A DNA stretch of 64,000 bases. Origin: Janthinobacterium silvisoli. GTDB taxonomy: Bacteria; Pseudomonadota; Gammaproteobacteria; Burkholderiales; Burkholderiaceae_D. This document shows, piece after piece, positions 45,118 through 54,320 of this stretch. The DNA lies in NCBI RefSeq assembly GCF_014200725.1, contig NZ_JACHCL010000001.1:434001-498000 (forward strand), read 5' to 3'. The first letter of the stretch is position 1. The number at the start of each line of letters is the position of its first letter. Below the pieces are notes generated by a model that was not told the origin of the DNA, did not search any database, and saw nothing but the letters and a program-made list of their open reading frames with translations. The position numbers were made by a program, and so were the translations under genes.

Positions 45118-45127
45118 CAGTTACAAT
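45118..45127 (+). promoter_or_regulatory. Shared CAGTTACAAT element, copy 1
   Basis: CAGTTACAAT is followed by CTTCACTATCG, 132 bases before the WbqC-like start. TACAAT may serve as a -10. The same ten bases recur at 46470 and 47921, each before a transcription unit of the glycosylation block. Confidence 0.5.
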
Positions 45128-45258
45128 CTTCACTATCGCTATTGTTTATGCCATAGTGAAGCGATACCGCCAGCAATACATGCACCACCACTCATACGCC
45201 GCAAGTACGGTGCACAGATGGATTCATCATGCTCTTTAATCCTGCCACCACGCCCCGC

Positions 45259-45960
45259 ATGAAAACCATCGCTATCATGCAGCCCTATTTTCTGCCCTAT
45301 CTCGGCTATTTCCAGCTGATTGCTGCAGTGGACAAATTCGTCGTACTCGATGATGTCAATTACATCAGGGGGGGCTGGATCAACCGTAACCGCATGTTGA
45401 TGAATGGGGTGCCTCATTTATTTACCGTGCCTTTGCGCGGCGCCAGCCAAAACCGCCGTATCTGCGATCTCGCCGTGATGGAGGAAAACGGGTGGCGCGA
45501 CAAGCTGTTACGTTCAATCAACCAAGCATATGGCCGGGCGCCATACTACACACAAGTCATCGCTCTGCTGGAAGCCATGCTGCATTTTCCAAATCTGCAG
45601 CTAGACCAATTCTTGCTTAACAGCTTACAGCAGACCATACAATACATTGGCCTCAATACAGAGCTAGCGCCTACGTCGCGCGCCTATGGCAACGCAGAAC
45701 TACCTGGCGAACGGCGCATCATCGACATCTGCGTGCGCGAAGGCGCCACCAACTATATCAATCCTATTGGTGGCACCGGTTTGTATAGCCATGAAGACTT
45801 TCGACAACACGGCATTGCACTACACTTTCTGAAAAGCCGGTCGAGCAGCTATAACCAAGGCAAACACCCGCATACTGCCGGGCTATCGATCATCGATGTG
45901 ATGATGCACAATGCACCAGCAACAATCGGGCAATTACTCATAGAAAAAGACTTGATATAA
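45259..45960 (+). CDS. WbqC-family protein
   Basis: The 233-residue product begins MKTIAIMQPYFLPYLGYFQL, the standard WbqC opening, and continues FVVLDDVNYIRGGWINRNRM, typical of the family. WbqC-like proteins occur in O-antigen and flagellin sugar gene clusters; the catalytic role is thought to be in nucleotide-sugar modification. ATG 45259 fits the family; the upstream ATG at 45229 adds ten residues and neither has a good ribosome site. It begins the glycosylation block before the flagellin genes. Confidence 0.85.
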   Translation: MKTIAIMQPYFLPYLGYFQLIAAVDKFVVLDDVNYIRGGWINRNRMLMNGVPHLFTVPLRGASQNRRICDLAVMEENGWRDKLLRSINQAYGRAPYYTQVIALLEAMLHFPNLQLDQFLLNSLQQTIQYIGLNTELAPTSRAYGNAELPGERRIIDICVREGATNYINPIGGTGLYSHEDFRQHGIALHFLKSRSSSYNQGKHPHTAGLSIIDVMMHNAPATIGQLLIEKDLI

Positions 45961-45965
45961 AGCTT

Positions 45966-46421
45966 ATGCATGCCCCTATCATCAGTTATCGCGTTAACAC
46001 AACGGATCAAAAGGCCATAGAAACGCACTTACGTACTTGTGACACGAAATTCATGTTTTTGCCCGACAATCTTGATAGCCTCCATACCTATGCAGCAAAA
46101 CTTGGCTCCCATGCACTACGCTGCGAAGCGTGGGTTGCTCAAAAGCTCGTTGGCCTGATTGCAATATACTGCAATGACCATGGCACACGCACAGCTTTCA
46201 TTAGCAATGTCAGCGTATTGCCAGACTGGTACAACCGCGGCATTGCCACACAATTGCTGGCAAGGGCAATTGAGGAAGCGCGCCTGGCTGGCATGCATGA
46301 AATCAGACTCGAAGTCGATCAAGACAATGCCAGCGCCATCGGCCTGTACTGCAAAGCGGGCTTTGGCAAGGTTTCAGGGACGGCACAGTCCATCTTCATG
46401 CAGCGTTGCATACGTATCTAG
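45966..46421 (+). CDS. GNAT-family N-acetyltransferase
   Basis: The 151-residue product has the acetyl-CoA binding motif A in NVSVLPDWYNRGIATQLLAR (NRGIAT as the pyrophosphate loop) and the beta-strand/helix DQDNASAIGLYCKAGF of the fold. It starts five bases after the WbqC-like stop, so the two are probably co-expressed. In this context it may acetylate the amino group of a sugar made for flagellin. The acceptor is inferred, not shown. Confidence 0.87.
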   Translation: MHAPIISYRVNTTDQKAIETHLRTCDTKFMFLPDNLDSLHTYAAKLGSHALRCEAWVAQKLVGLIAIYCNDHGTRTAFISNVSVLPDWYNRGIATQLLARAIEEARLAGMHEIRLEVDQDNASAIGLYCKAGFGKVSGTAQSIFMQRCIRI

Positions 46422-46469
46422 GCGGCCTTGCAAAAATCATCGAAAATATTCCGTAAGGAAATTTTTCAA

Positions 46470-46479
46470 CAGTTACAAT
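46470..46479 (+). promoter_or_regulatory. Shared CAGTTACAAT element, copy 2
   Basis: CAGTTACAAT is followed by CCTCGTTAG, 147 bases before the methyltransferase start. It lies in the 204-base gap after the GNAT gene, which otherwise shows no gene. Confidence 0.5.
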
Positions 46480-46625
46480 CCTCGTTAGCCAGTCTATCTT
46501 CCTATGTTCATTGATTCCGCCCATATGCCCGCGCATTAATTTTGATCTTTGAAAAAACTGCCTGGCAACAGGGCCAAGCAGTAATTTCCACCCTTTAGCC
46601 ACTGCCTTCATCGTAAAGAGAATTC

Positions 46626-47720
46626 ATGAACCAGCCATTCAGCATGGGCAAACCCATTCTTATTTTTCCGGCAGGAATGCCGCGCTCGCTTGAGTATCTG
46701 GAGCAATGCCAACGCAACGGACAAGCGGTCATCGGCTCTTCTTCCCTGGCGTACGACGTGGCGAAATCCCGCTATCCAAGCTGGGAATATTTACCCTACA
46801 TCACTGACCCTGGATTCAACAGCGCCCTGGCCGAACTTATCGCCCAGCACGGCATTACAGGCATCTACACACCCAATCCGGTCGCCTGGAGCTACCTGAA
46901 CAAAGTGCTGAAGATAGTGGCGCCGCATGTACCCCTAATCAATCCATGGCCGGTGCAAGAGGAGCTGAGCGGCTACCGTGCCGCCATCAAACGCAGCCAG
47001 CAACAGGCGCACACATTGGCCCTGGCATCTGCCACACCGCCAAAGCAGGCCGTATCGGCCATGGAGCTGGCTTCGCTCTTTCGGCATGCCAACATTATTC
47101 CTGGCATGTGCGACGATGAAAAAATTAGCGCCCTATGCGAAATCGCACGCCATAGCGTGAAAGGAGATGTGGTTGAAATCGGCAGTGCCTACGGCAAGTC
47201 CGCTTTCGTGCTGGCTCGTCTTGCGCAGCTGTACGGCATCGGCAAGCTGCTATGCGTTGATCCATGGAAAAGCGAATACCTGGTACAAAATGACGCCGCT
47301 GGCCTGGTCGATGACTCGATACAGTATTTCGACCTCGACGAAACCTTAAGGGTCTTCGAGATGAGTTTATTACCCTATAGCAAGGGCGATATCAACTACC
47401 TGCGCCTGCCATCGACCGAGGCGGCACAGCATTATGCTGTCAGACGCGAGGTGGTCACGCCTACCTTCGGCAGTACCACTTATTGTGGCAAGATCGCCTT
47501 GCTGCACATAGACGGCAACCACAGCTACGAAGCGGCACGCGACGATGTCCAGTCATGGATAGGCCATCTGGCCTCTGGCGGCTGGATCATCATCGACGAC
47601 TATGTCTGGCCTTATGGCGACGGCCCACAGCGGGTAGGCGATGAACTGCTGTCCTCGCATCATGACCGCATCAATTCAGCATTTGTGATGGGCACGGCCC
47701 TATTCGTTCAACTGGATTGA
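46626..47720 (+). CDS. Class I SAM-dependent methyltransferase with an N-terminal nucleotide-binding-like domain
   Basis: The 364-residue product has an N-terminal part of about 130 residues (ILIFPAGMPRSLEYLEQCQR, NGQAVIGSSSLAYDVAKSRY) resembling the pre-ATP-grasp alpha/beta fold. A methyltransferase domain of the Methyltransf_24 type follows: GDVVEIGSAYGKSAFVLARL is motif I, LLCVDPW motif II, and IDGNHSYEAARDDVQSW the metal or acceptor loop. It may methylate a sugar or glycan on flagellin. The ATG has AAAGAGAATTC upstream. N-terminal domain function is unknown. Confidence 0.75.
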   Translation: MNQPFSMGKPILIFPAGMPRSLEYLEQCQRNGQAVIGSSSLAYDVAKSRYPSWEYLPYITDPGFNSALAELIAQHGITGIYTPNPVAWSYLNKVLKIVAPHVPLINPWPVQEELSGYRAAIKRSQQQAHTLALASATPPKQAVSAMELASLFRHANIIPGMCDDEKISALCEIARHSVKGDVVEIGSAYGKSAFVLARLAQLYGIGKLLCVDPWKSEYLVQNDAAGLVDDSIQYFDLDETLRVFEMSLLPYSKGDINYLRLPSTEAAQHYAVRREVVTPTFGSTTYCGKIALLHIDGNHSYEAARDDVQSWIGHLASGGWIIIDDYVWPYGDGPQRVGDELLSSHHDRINSAFVMGTALFVQLD

Positions 47721-47920
47721 ACAATCGCCACTACGCCCGTAGTGGCGAAGCGTGCCCATCGAGCAAAGCACACGAGCGTAACGCCTGCTGCCCGCGACAA
47801 CGGGCAAGAATGGAAAACACCGTGTGCAGCGCTGCATCACAAGAGCGGGATAACACGCGCGTCACTTTGCTGATTGGCAAATAAAAATTCCATGCAGAAA
47901 CTCTCCACTGGGATGTCAAG

Positions 47921-47930
47921 CAGTTACAAT
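47921..47930 (+). promoter_or_regulatory. Shared CAGTTACAAT element, copy 3
   Basis: CAGTTACAAT stands 30 bases before the TPR-glycosyltransferase start. If TACAAT (47925-47930) is the -10, the leader is about 23 bases, pyrimidine-rich, with no ribosome site. Confidence 0.5.
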
Positions 47931-47959
47931 TGCCTCTGGCATATCCTCCCTACACGTCC

Positions 47960-50900
47960 ATGAGCACCCAAACCCCTGAAGCAGTAAATCTCGACGCTGA
48001 ACTGCAGCGCGCTATCGAACATCATCAGGCGGGGCGCCATGCGGAGGCGGAAGCGCTATATCTGGCGATAGTCCAGGCACAGCCCTACCACGCGATTGCC
48101 AACCACAATGTCGGCCTGCTGGCAGGACAGCTGGGTTTCCATGATGCCGCCCTGCCGTATTTGCGCACTGCGCTATCGGTCAATCCGGACGAAGGCCAGT
48201 TCTGGCTTTCCTATGCAAATGGTTTGCTGTCGGCACAACAAGCCCTGGAGGGCCTGGAAATCATTGAAAGCGCCATCCAGCGCGGACTCGACAACGCAGA
48301 ATCACAGGCCTTGCTCACGCGCGCCAGGGCGGCAGTCGCGCAGTTGCCGCAGATACCTACAACAGAAGAAAAGCAGCATATCGTCGCGCTGTATCAGGCA
48401 GGCCGGTACGCCGAAATGGAAAACGCCACGCACGCCCTGCTCGCCAGCTATCCCGAATCCGATTTTGCGTGGAGCGTTCTGGGCACTGCCTTGCAGTTGC
48501 AGGGCAAAGACGCCTTGTCTGCCTTGCAGAAAACCGTGGAACTTACCCCCTACGATGCGCAGGCGCATGGCAATCTGGGCAACGCGTGGCAAGCCGCAGG
48601 ACAATACGGGCAAGCCATGGACTGCTATTTGCGGGCACTGGAAATCGAACCGGACTTCGCCGAAGCACATGGCAACCTGGGCAGCGCACTGGTGGCACAG
48701 GGGCGGCTGAGCGAAGCGATCCACGCGTATGGCCGGGCTCTGGCCATCAATCCTGCTTATGCCATGGCCCATTTCAATCTGGGCAATACCCTCAAGTCTG
48801 CCGGTGACTTCGAGGGCGCTGCCACCAGTTATCGCCATGCGCTGGCGATCATGCCGGATGACGCCGAATTGCATGCTAACCTTGGCCATGCCTTGCAGGC
48901 ACTCGAACAGCTCGATGCAGCGTTGGCCAGCCATGAAATGGCGGTCCGGCTCGACGGCGCCAAGGCTGCGTTCCAGAACAATCTGGGCTTATGCCTGAAG
49001 GCACTGAAGCGGCCGCAAGATGCACTCGATGCCTTCCAGCGCGCACACGCGATAGAACCGCAAAACCTCGATGTACTCACCAATCTCGGCAGCGCACTAT
49101 TTACTCTCGGCCATAAGACGGAAGCACTGGAAACCTATCAGGCCCTGCTGGAACTTGATGCAGACAATGCCGCCAGCCACAATAATCTGGGCCTGATACT
49201 GCGCGGCATGGAGCGGCTCGACGACGCCATTGGCGCGCACCGCAAGGCGCTGGCCCTCGACACTTCCTGCAGCAAGACCCTGCAATATCTGGCCGAGGCA
49301 TTGGCTGCCGCGCGCGACTTTGACGGCGCAGCCAACTGTCTGCGGCAGGCAATTGTATTGCAGCCAGAGTCAGCCGACTTGCACAACCGGCTAGGCATCG
49401 TCCTGCAACAGGCCAAATGCTACGACGAAGCACTGCTCGCCTATGGCAAGGCACTGGAACTTGAACCCGAACTGGCCATTACACATAATAATATCGGCAG
49501 CCTTCACCATGAACAGAAACATTGCGAAGTAGCGCTAAAGCATTTCCGCCAGGCGATCGCGCTCGATCCAGGCTTTGCAGCAGCCTACATAGGCATGGGC
49601 CTCACCTATCGCCTGCTGCACGACTACAATGCAGCCATTGCCGCTTTCAGGTCAGCGACAAGATACGACAGTGATAATCTTGCGGCCTATGTCAACCTTA
49701 GCACCACGCTGTGCGACAACGGCCAGTTGCAGGATGCCGTTGCCAGTTGCAGAGCCGCATTGAGCATCGACCCGCACTGCGCAAGCGTGTACAGCAATCT
49801 GCTGTTCTGCCTCACGCACATGGGTTCTTCCGATCCTGCAAGCCTGTTTGCGGAACACCAGAAATTCGCCGATACTTTTGAGGTCCCGCTGCGCGCGAGC
49901 TGGCCGCAGCACCAGAACGATCCAGATCCGGAACGCATCCTGAACGTCGGCTTTGTTTCGGCCGATTTCAACAACCACGCAGTGGCCAATTTCATCCTGC
50001 CCATCTTGCTCAATCTGGTCCAGTCGAAGCGTGTGGTACTGCATGCTTATTACACCAGCCTGCTGCGCGACGAACAAAGCAAGAGCTTTGAAGCATTATT
50101 CCCTCATTGGCATGCCGTTCACCATCTCAGCGATGCAGCCCTCGCTGCGCAGATCGAGAGCGATGGCATGGATATATTGATCGATCTGTCTGGCCATACG
50201 GGCGGCAACCGCTTGCTGGCCTTCGCCCGCAAGCCCGCGCCCGTACAGGCGAGCTGGATAGGGTATCCTGGCACCACCAGCCTGCAAGCCATGGATTATT
50301 TCCTGTGCGACCGTTTTTACTTGCCTCCCGGCGCGATGGAAGAGCAGTTCAGCGAAGCCATCGCCTACCTGCCTGCAGCCGCGCCCTTCCTGCCATCGGC
50401 GCAGTCGCCGGCAGTCAATACCTTGCCCGCACTGCAGAATGGTTACATCACCTTCGGCAGCTTCAACCGCCCGAGCAAACTGAGCCGTGAAGTCATTGCC
50501 AACTGGGCCAGACTGTTGCGCGCCCTGCCAGATTCGCGCATGCTGATGGCCGCCATGCCAAACAACAGCAGCTACGAGACCTACATCGAATGGTTCGCCA
50601 GCGAAGGCGTGGCACGCGAACGCATCGACTTTTATCCGCGCACCACGACGGCAGCATACCTGGCGCTGCATCACAAGGTTGACCTGTGCCTCGATACCTT
50701 CCCGTACACAGGCGGCACCACCACCCTGCATGCTCTATGGATGGGCGTACCCACACTGACCATTCCCGGCAATACCTTGCCAGGACGCGTCAGCGCTTGC
50801 GCCCTGAGCCATATGGGCCTGACAGCATTCGTCGCCCAGGACATCGATGATTTCCTGGCCAAGGGAGTCTATATCGCCAACGACATTGCCTTGCTATCCG

Positions 50901-51076
50901 ATATACGGAGCAATTTGCGACAGCTCGTCAGTAACTCGCCCATGGGCCGCCCGGATATCATCGCAGCAGGCTTCGAAGGCGCCATACGCACGATGTGGCG
51001 CCGCTGGGTTGCCGGCCAGGCCGCAAGCTCGTTTGAGGCGCCACTTGAGATAACGCAAACCCAGGAGCACGCATGA
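47960..51076 (+). CDS. TPR-repeat O-GlcNAc-transferase-like glycosyltransferase (GT41)
   Basis: The 1038-residue product has more than a dozen TPR repeats from about residue 10 to 620 (for example NNLGLCLKALKRPQDALDAF and NLGNTLKSAGDFEGAATSYR). A C-terminal GT41 (SPINDLY/OGT) catalytic region follows, with RILNVGFVSADFNNHAVANF, LIDLSGHTGGNRLLAFARKP, WIGYPGTTSLQAMDYFLCDR, ITFGSFNRPSKLSREVIANW, and DLCLDTFPYTGGTTTLHALW. GT41 enzymes put GlcNAc or related sugars on Ser/Thr. The flagellin genes lie just downstream, so flagellin is the likely acceptor. ATG 47960 has no clear ribosome site. Its stop overlaps the ATG of the DegT gene (ATGA), so they are coupled. Confidence 0.9.
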   Translation: MSTQTPEAVNLDAELQRAIEHHQAGRHAEAEALYLAIVQAQPYHAIANHNVGLLAGQLGFHDAALPYLRTALSVNPDEGQFWLSYANGLLSAQQALEGLEIIESAIQRGLDNAESQALLTRARAAVAQLPQIPTTEEKQHIVALYQAGRYAEMENATHALLASYPESDFAWSVLGTALQLQGKDALSALQKTVELTPYDAQAHGNLGNAWQAAGQYGQAMDCYLRALEIEPDFAEAHGNLGSALVAQGRLSEAIHAYGRALAINPAYAMAHFNLGNTLKSAGDFEGAATSYRHALAIMPDDAELHANLGHALQALEQLDAALASHEMAVRLDGAKAAFQNNLGLCLKALKRPQDALDAFQRAHAIEPQNLDVLTNLGSALFTLGHKTEALETYQALLELDADNAASHNNLGLILRGMERLDDAIGAHRKALALDTSCSKTLQYLAEALAAARDFDGAANCLRQAIVLQPESADLHNRLGIVLQQAKCYDEALLAYGKALELEPELAITHNNIGSLHHEQKHCEVALKHFRQAIALDPGFAAAYIGMGLTYRLLHDYNAAIAAFRSATRYDSDNLAAYVNLSTTLCDNGQLQDAVASCRAALSIDPHCASVYSNLLFCLTHMGSSDPASLFAEHQKFADTFEVPLRASWPQHQNDPDPERILNVGFVSADFNNHAVANFILPILLNLVQSKRVVLHAYYTSLLRDEQSKSFEALFPHWHAVHHLSDAALAAQIESDGMDILIDLSGHTGGNRLLAFARKPAPVQASWIGYPGTTSLQAMDYFLCDRFYLPPGAMEEQFSEAIAYLPAAAPFLPSAQSPAVNTLPALQNGYITFGSFNRPSKLSREVIANWARLLRALPDSRMLMAAMPNNSSYETYIEWFASEGVARERIDFYPRTTTAAYLALHHKVDLCLDTFPYTGGTTTLHALWMGVPTLTIPGNTLPGRVSACALSHMGLTAFVAQDIDDFLAKGVYIANDIALLSDIRSNLRQLVSNSPMGRPDIIAAGFEGAIRTMWRRWVAGQAASSFEAPLEITQTQEHA

Positions 51077-52236
51077 AAGCAGTGAGTGGCGATGCCCCCA
51101 TCTATGTCACCCAGCCCAGCTTGCCAGCGCTGGAAGAGTTCCTGCCTTATCTGCAGCAAATCTGGGAAAACAAGACCCTGACCAACTGCGGCCCCTTCCA
51201 CCAGCAACTGGAACAGGCTCTGGCAGAGTATCTGGGCGTAAAATATATCTCCCTGTTTGCCAATGGCACCCTGGCGCTGATGACGGCCCTGCAATCATTG
51301 CGCATCAAGGGCGAAGTCATCACCACGCCCTATTCTTTTGTTGCCACGGCTCACTCATTAATGTGGAATGAGATCCAGCCCATTTTCGTCGATATTGAAC
51401 CGGGCAGCTTCAATATGGATCCGGCCCGGATCGAGGCGGCCATCACTCCCAGGACCACTGCCATCATGCCCGTGCACTGTTATGGACGGCCATGCAATGT
51501 AGAACAAATCGAGGAAATCGCCAGTAACTATGGCTTGAAAGTCATCTATGACGCCGCACACGCCTTTGGCGTGCAGCACCGCGGCAGCAGCGTGCTCAAT
51601 CATGGCGACCTGTCCGTGCTCAGCTTCCATGCTACAAAGGTATTCAATACCTTTGAAGGCGGCGCCATCATTTCGGCAAGCGCCAAGGCAAAACGCCATA
51701 TCGACAACCTGAAGAACTTTGGTTTTGTAGACGAAGTGACGGTAACGACGCCTGGCATCAATGGGAAAATGAACGAGGTCAGTGCGGCATTCGGCTTGCT
51801 GCAACTGAAAGGCATAGACGCTGCATTGCATAAACGCGCATTGATTGACAGGCAATACCGCGATGGCCTGGCAGCAACGGACGGCATTCTGTGCCCGGAC
51901 CTGCCGAACGACACCAAGTTCAATTTTGCCTACTTCCCCATCCTGGTGCAAGCCGCTTATCCACTCAGCCGCGATGCCCTGTTCCAGACTTTGCGCGATG
52001 CAGGCATCTACGCACGCCGCTATTTCTACCCCCTGATCAGCGACTTCCCCATGTATCGCCACATCCCCTCGGCATCGCGCACCAATCTGCCGCATGCCAC
52101 CGCCATGGCGGCACAGGTGATTTGCCTGCCGCTTTACCCCGATTTGCCCTTTGAGCAAGTCGAACGCATCATCGATATCATCCGCGCAGGCGCGTATTCA
52201 AATGGCCTGGGCACGGTATTTTCCATCAGCGCATAA
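51073..52236 (+). CDS. DegT/DnrJ/EryC1/StrS sugar aminotransferase
   Basis: The 387-residue PLP enzyme has KYISLFANGTLALMTALQSL (phosphate loop), VIYDAAHAFGV (cofactor Asp), and SVLSFHATKVFNTFEGG with the internal-aldimine Lys. The family makes amino sugars by transamination of keto-sugar nucleotides. Coupled translation with the GT41 gene suggests that the amino sugar it makes is what that transferase attaches. A second step by the GNAT gene would give an acylated amino sugar. That pathway is an inference. Confidence 0.92.
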   Translation: MKAVSGDAPIYVTQPSLPALEEFLPYLQQIWENKTLTNCGPFHQQLEQALAEYLGVKYISLFANGTLALMTALQSLRIKGEVITTPYSFVATAHSLMWNEIQPIFVDIEPGSFNMDPARIEAAITPRTTAIMPVHCYGRPCNVEQIEEIASNYGLKVIYDAAHAFGVQHRGSSVLNHGDLSVLSFHATKVFNTFEGGAIISASAKAKRHIDNLKNFGFVDEVTVTTPGINGKMNEVSAAFGLLQLKGIDAALHKRALIDRQYRDGLAATDGILCPDLPNDTKFNFAYFPILVQAAYPLSRDALFQTLRDAGIYARRYFYPLISDFPMYRHIPSASRTNLPHATAMAAQVICLPLYPDLPFEQVERIIDIIRAGAYSNGLGTVFSISA

Positions 52237-52344
52237 AAATTTCCATAAAGCATTTAATAAGCGCCCCAGAACGGTCGTCTTGTACTCAGTGAGAGCGCAA
52301 ATTCGCAGCTCCCGACCGACTTTACCTTATTAGGAGTTTCACCC

Positions 52345-53229
52345 ATGCTGAGTTTACACACCAACAACGCGTCGCTGTCCGCACAAAACTCGATCGCTAA
52401 AACCCAAGCTTCCCTGTCGACCTCGATGACGCGCCTGAGCACCGGTTTCCGCATCAACTCGGCAATGGATGACGCTGCTGGCCTGCAAATCGCAACCCGT
52501 CTGAAAGCTCAAACCAGCGGCATGACCGTTGCGATGAACAATACCCAAAACAGCACCTCGCTGCTGCAAACGGCAATGGGCGCGTTTGGTGAAGTGACCA
52601 ACATGCTGGTCCGCATGAAAGACTTGGCTACCCAGGCAGCCGATGCTTCGTCCAGCGCCGACGACAAAACCGCAATGCAATCGGAATTCGATGCACTGGG
52701 TCTGGAACTGAAAAACGTCATGAAGAACACCAGCTTCGGCGGCACCACGCTGCTGGGCGACGGTGCTACCGCAACTTCCGGCACACTGTCGTCAGCGATG
52801 ACTTTCCAGATCGGCGCCAGCTCGACTGAAACCATGAGCCTGAATGCAACGACCAACCTGGCTGCCCTGAACACGGCTCTGAACAGCGCCAGCGCAAACT
52901 TCGCAGCTACCGGCGCCGCCACCGCCGGCGCCGAACTGACGGCAACCGGCGGCGCCACGACCGCTATCGCCAACCTGACCACCGCGATCAGCGCTGTTGG
53001 CACCGTCAACTCGCAACTGGGTGCTGCTGCCAACCGTCTGGACCACATCAACAACAACTTGTCGAACATTTCGACCAACACCAAAGCCGCTACCGGCCGC
53101 ATCATGGACACCGACTACGCGACCGAGAGCTCGAACATGACCTCGTCGCAAATGCTGCTGCAAGCTGGTACCGCGATGCTGAAACAATCGAACAGCATGT
53201 CGCAAATGGTTATGTCCCTGTTGCAATAA
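52345..53229 (+). CDS. Lateral-type flagellin
   Basis: The 294-residue product has the conserved N-terminal D0/D1 (MLSLHTNNASLSAQNSIAKT, TSMTRLSTGFRINSAMDDAA, GLQIATRLKAQTSGM) and C-terminal D1/D0 (SSQMLLQAGTAMLKQSNSMS), with only a short middle. RLSTGFRINSA followed by DDAAGLQIA is the form found in lateral flagellins (LafA) rather than polar FliC. It is secreted through the flagellar type III apparatus and polymerises into the filament. AGGAG lies nine bases before the ATG. The Ser/Thr/Ala-rich middle (about residues 130-215) is a probable glycosylation region. Confidence 0.92.
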   Translation: MLSLHTNNASLSAQNSIAKTQASLSTSMTRLSTGFRINSAMDDAAGLQIATRLKAQTSGMTVAMNNTQNSTSLLQTAMGAFGEVTNMLVRMKDLATQAADASSSADDKTAMQSEFDALGLELKNVMKNTSFGGTTLLGDGATATSGTLSSAMTFQIGASSTETMSLNATTNLAALNTALNSASANFAATGAATAGAELTATGGATTAIANLTTAISAVGTVNSQLGAAANRLDHINNNLSNISTNTKAATGRIMDTDYATESSNMTSSQMLLQAGTAMLKQSNSMSQMVMSLLQ

Positions 53230-53263
53230 TCATTGCTTGCCTGGCTGCTTGCAGCCAGTCATC

Positions 53264-53294
53264 AAAAAGCCAGACTACGGTCTGGCTTTTTTTT
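53264..53294 (+). terminator. Intrinsic terminator after the first flagellin
   Basis: AGCCAGAC and GTCTGGCT pair around TACG, flanked by an A-run and followed by eight T. It lies 35 bases after the stop codon and separates the two flagellin genes. Confidence 0.93.
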
Positions 53295-53392
53295 CGCCTG
53301 CATCTTGATTGAATTATATTGCCGTACCATTTAACGATGTTCTTCACCTAGTCGCTTATACAAGATAGAACAAACCCTACCGGAAGCGCCAA

Positions 53393-54271
53393 GTGCTGAG
53401 CCTCTACACCAATATCGCCGCACTGTACGCACAAAACGCCGCAGCCCGCGCGCAAGCCATGCTGTCGACATCAATGACGCGCCTGGCCACGGGCTTTCGC
53501 ATCAATTCGGCGATGGATGACGCAGCCGGCCTGCAGATCGCCACGCGCCTGCGGGCCCAGGCCAGCGGCATGCAGGTGGCCATGCGCAATACGCAAAACA
53601 GCACCTCGATGCTGCAGACGGCCGAAGGCGCGTTTGGCGAAGTCACCAGCATGCTGATGCGCATGAAAGACCTGGCCACGCAGGCAGCCGATGCTTCGTC
53701 CAACCAGCAAGACCGCGACGCCATGCAAGGCGAATACGATGCGCTGGGCGCGGAGCTGTATAACATCATGCGCAACACCAGCTTTGGCGGCAGCAAGCTG
53801 CTGGGCAATGGCAACGCCGGCACGGGCACCCTGTCGGCCGCGATGGTCTTCCAGATCGGCGCGTCGGGCAGCGAAACCATGGGCTTCGATGTATCTGGCA
53901 AGATGGCCACGCTGGACACGGCACTGCAAAGCCTGTCCGCCCACTTCGCCGCCACGGCGGCGGCCGGCAACGAGATCAGCAGCAATGGCGGCGCGAATGG
54001 CATGATCGATCTGCTGGCCGACGCGATCAATCAAGTCGCTGGCGTGCGCTCGGCACTGGGCGCGGCTGGCAGCCGTCTCGATCACGTCAACAATAATTTG
54101 GGTAATATGGTGACCAACACCAGAATCGCGATAGGCCGCATCATGGATGTCGATTACGCCGCCGAAAGCGCAAACATGACCTCGGCGCAAATGCTGTTGC
54201 AGGCCAGCACGGCCATGATCAAGCAAAGCCAGGGCATGGCGAAACTGATCCTGTCGCTGCTGCAGCCATGA
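53393..54271 (+). CDS. Second lateral-type flagellin
   Basis: The 292-residue product is a paralogue of the previous flagellin, with the same opening (LSLYTNIAALYAQNAAARAQ), the RLATGFRINSAMDDAAGLQI core and the C-terminal MTSAQMLLQASTAMIKQSQG. The codons are GC-richer and differ widely from the first copy, so it is not a recent duplicate. The start is GTG at 53393 with GGAAG seven bases upstream. It may be a minor filament subunit or expressed at another time. Confidence 0.9.
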   Translation: MLSLYTNIAALYAQNAAARAQAMLSTSMTRLATGFRINSAMDDAAGLQIATRLRAQASGMQVAMRNTQNSTSMLQTAEGAFGEVTSMLMRMKDLATQAADASSNQQDRDAMQGEYDALGAELYNIMRNTSFGGSKLLGNGNAGTGTLSAAMVFQIGASGSETMGFDVSGKMATLDTALQSLSAHFAATAAAGNEISSNGGANGMIDLLADAINQVAGVRSALGAAGSRLDHVNNNLGNMVTNTRIAIGRIMDVDYAAESANMTSAQMLLQASTAMIKQSQGMAKLILSLLQP

Positions 54272-54320
54272 TGGCGGTCAAACGCCTGTTTTTTAAATAC
54301 TTTTATGTGAAAGCAGTGGC

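Noticed and set aside
52236-52344. Possible sigma-28 promoter (TAAAG at about 52246) before the first flagellin
   Set aside because: The -10 half (GCCGATAA) is not matched at the right distance.
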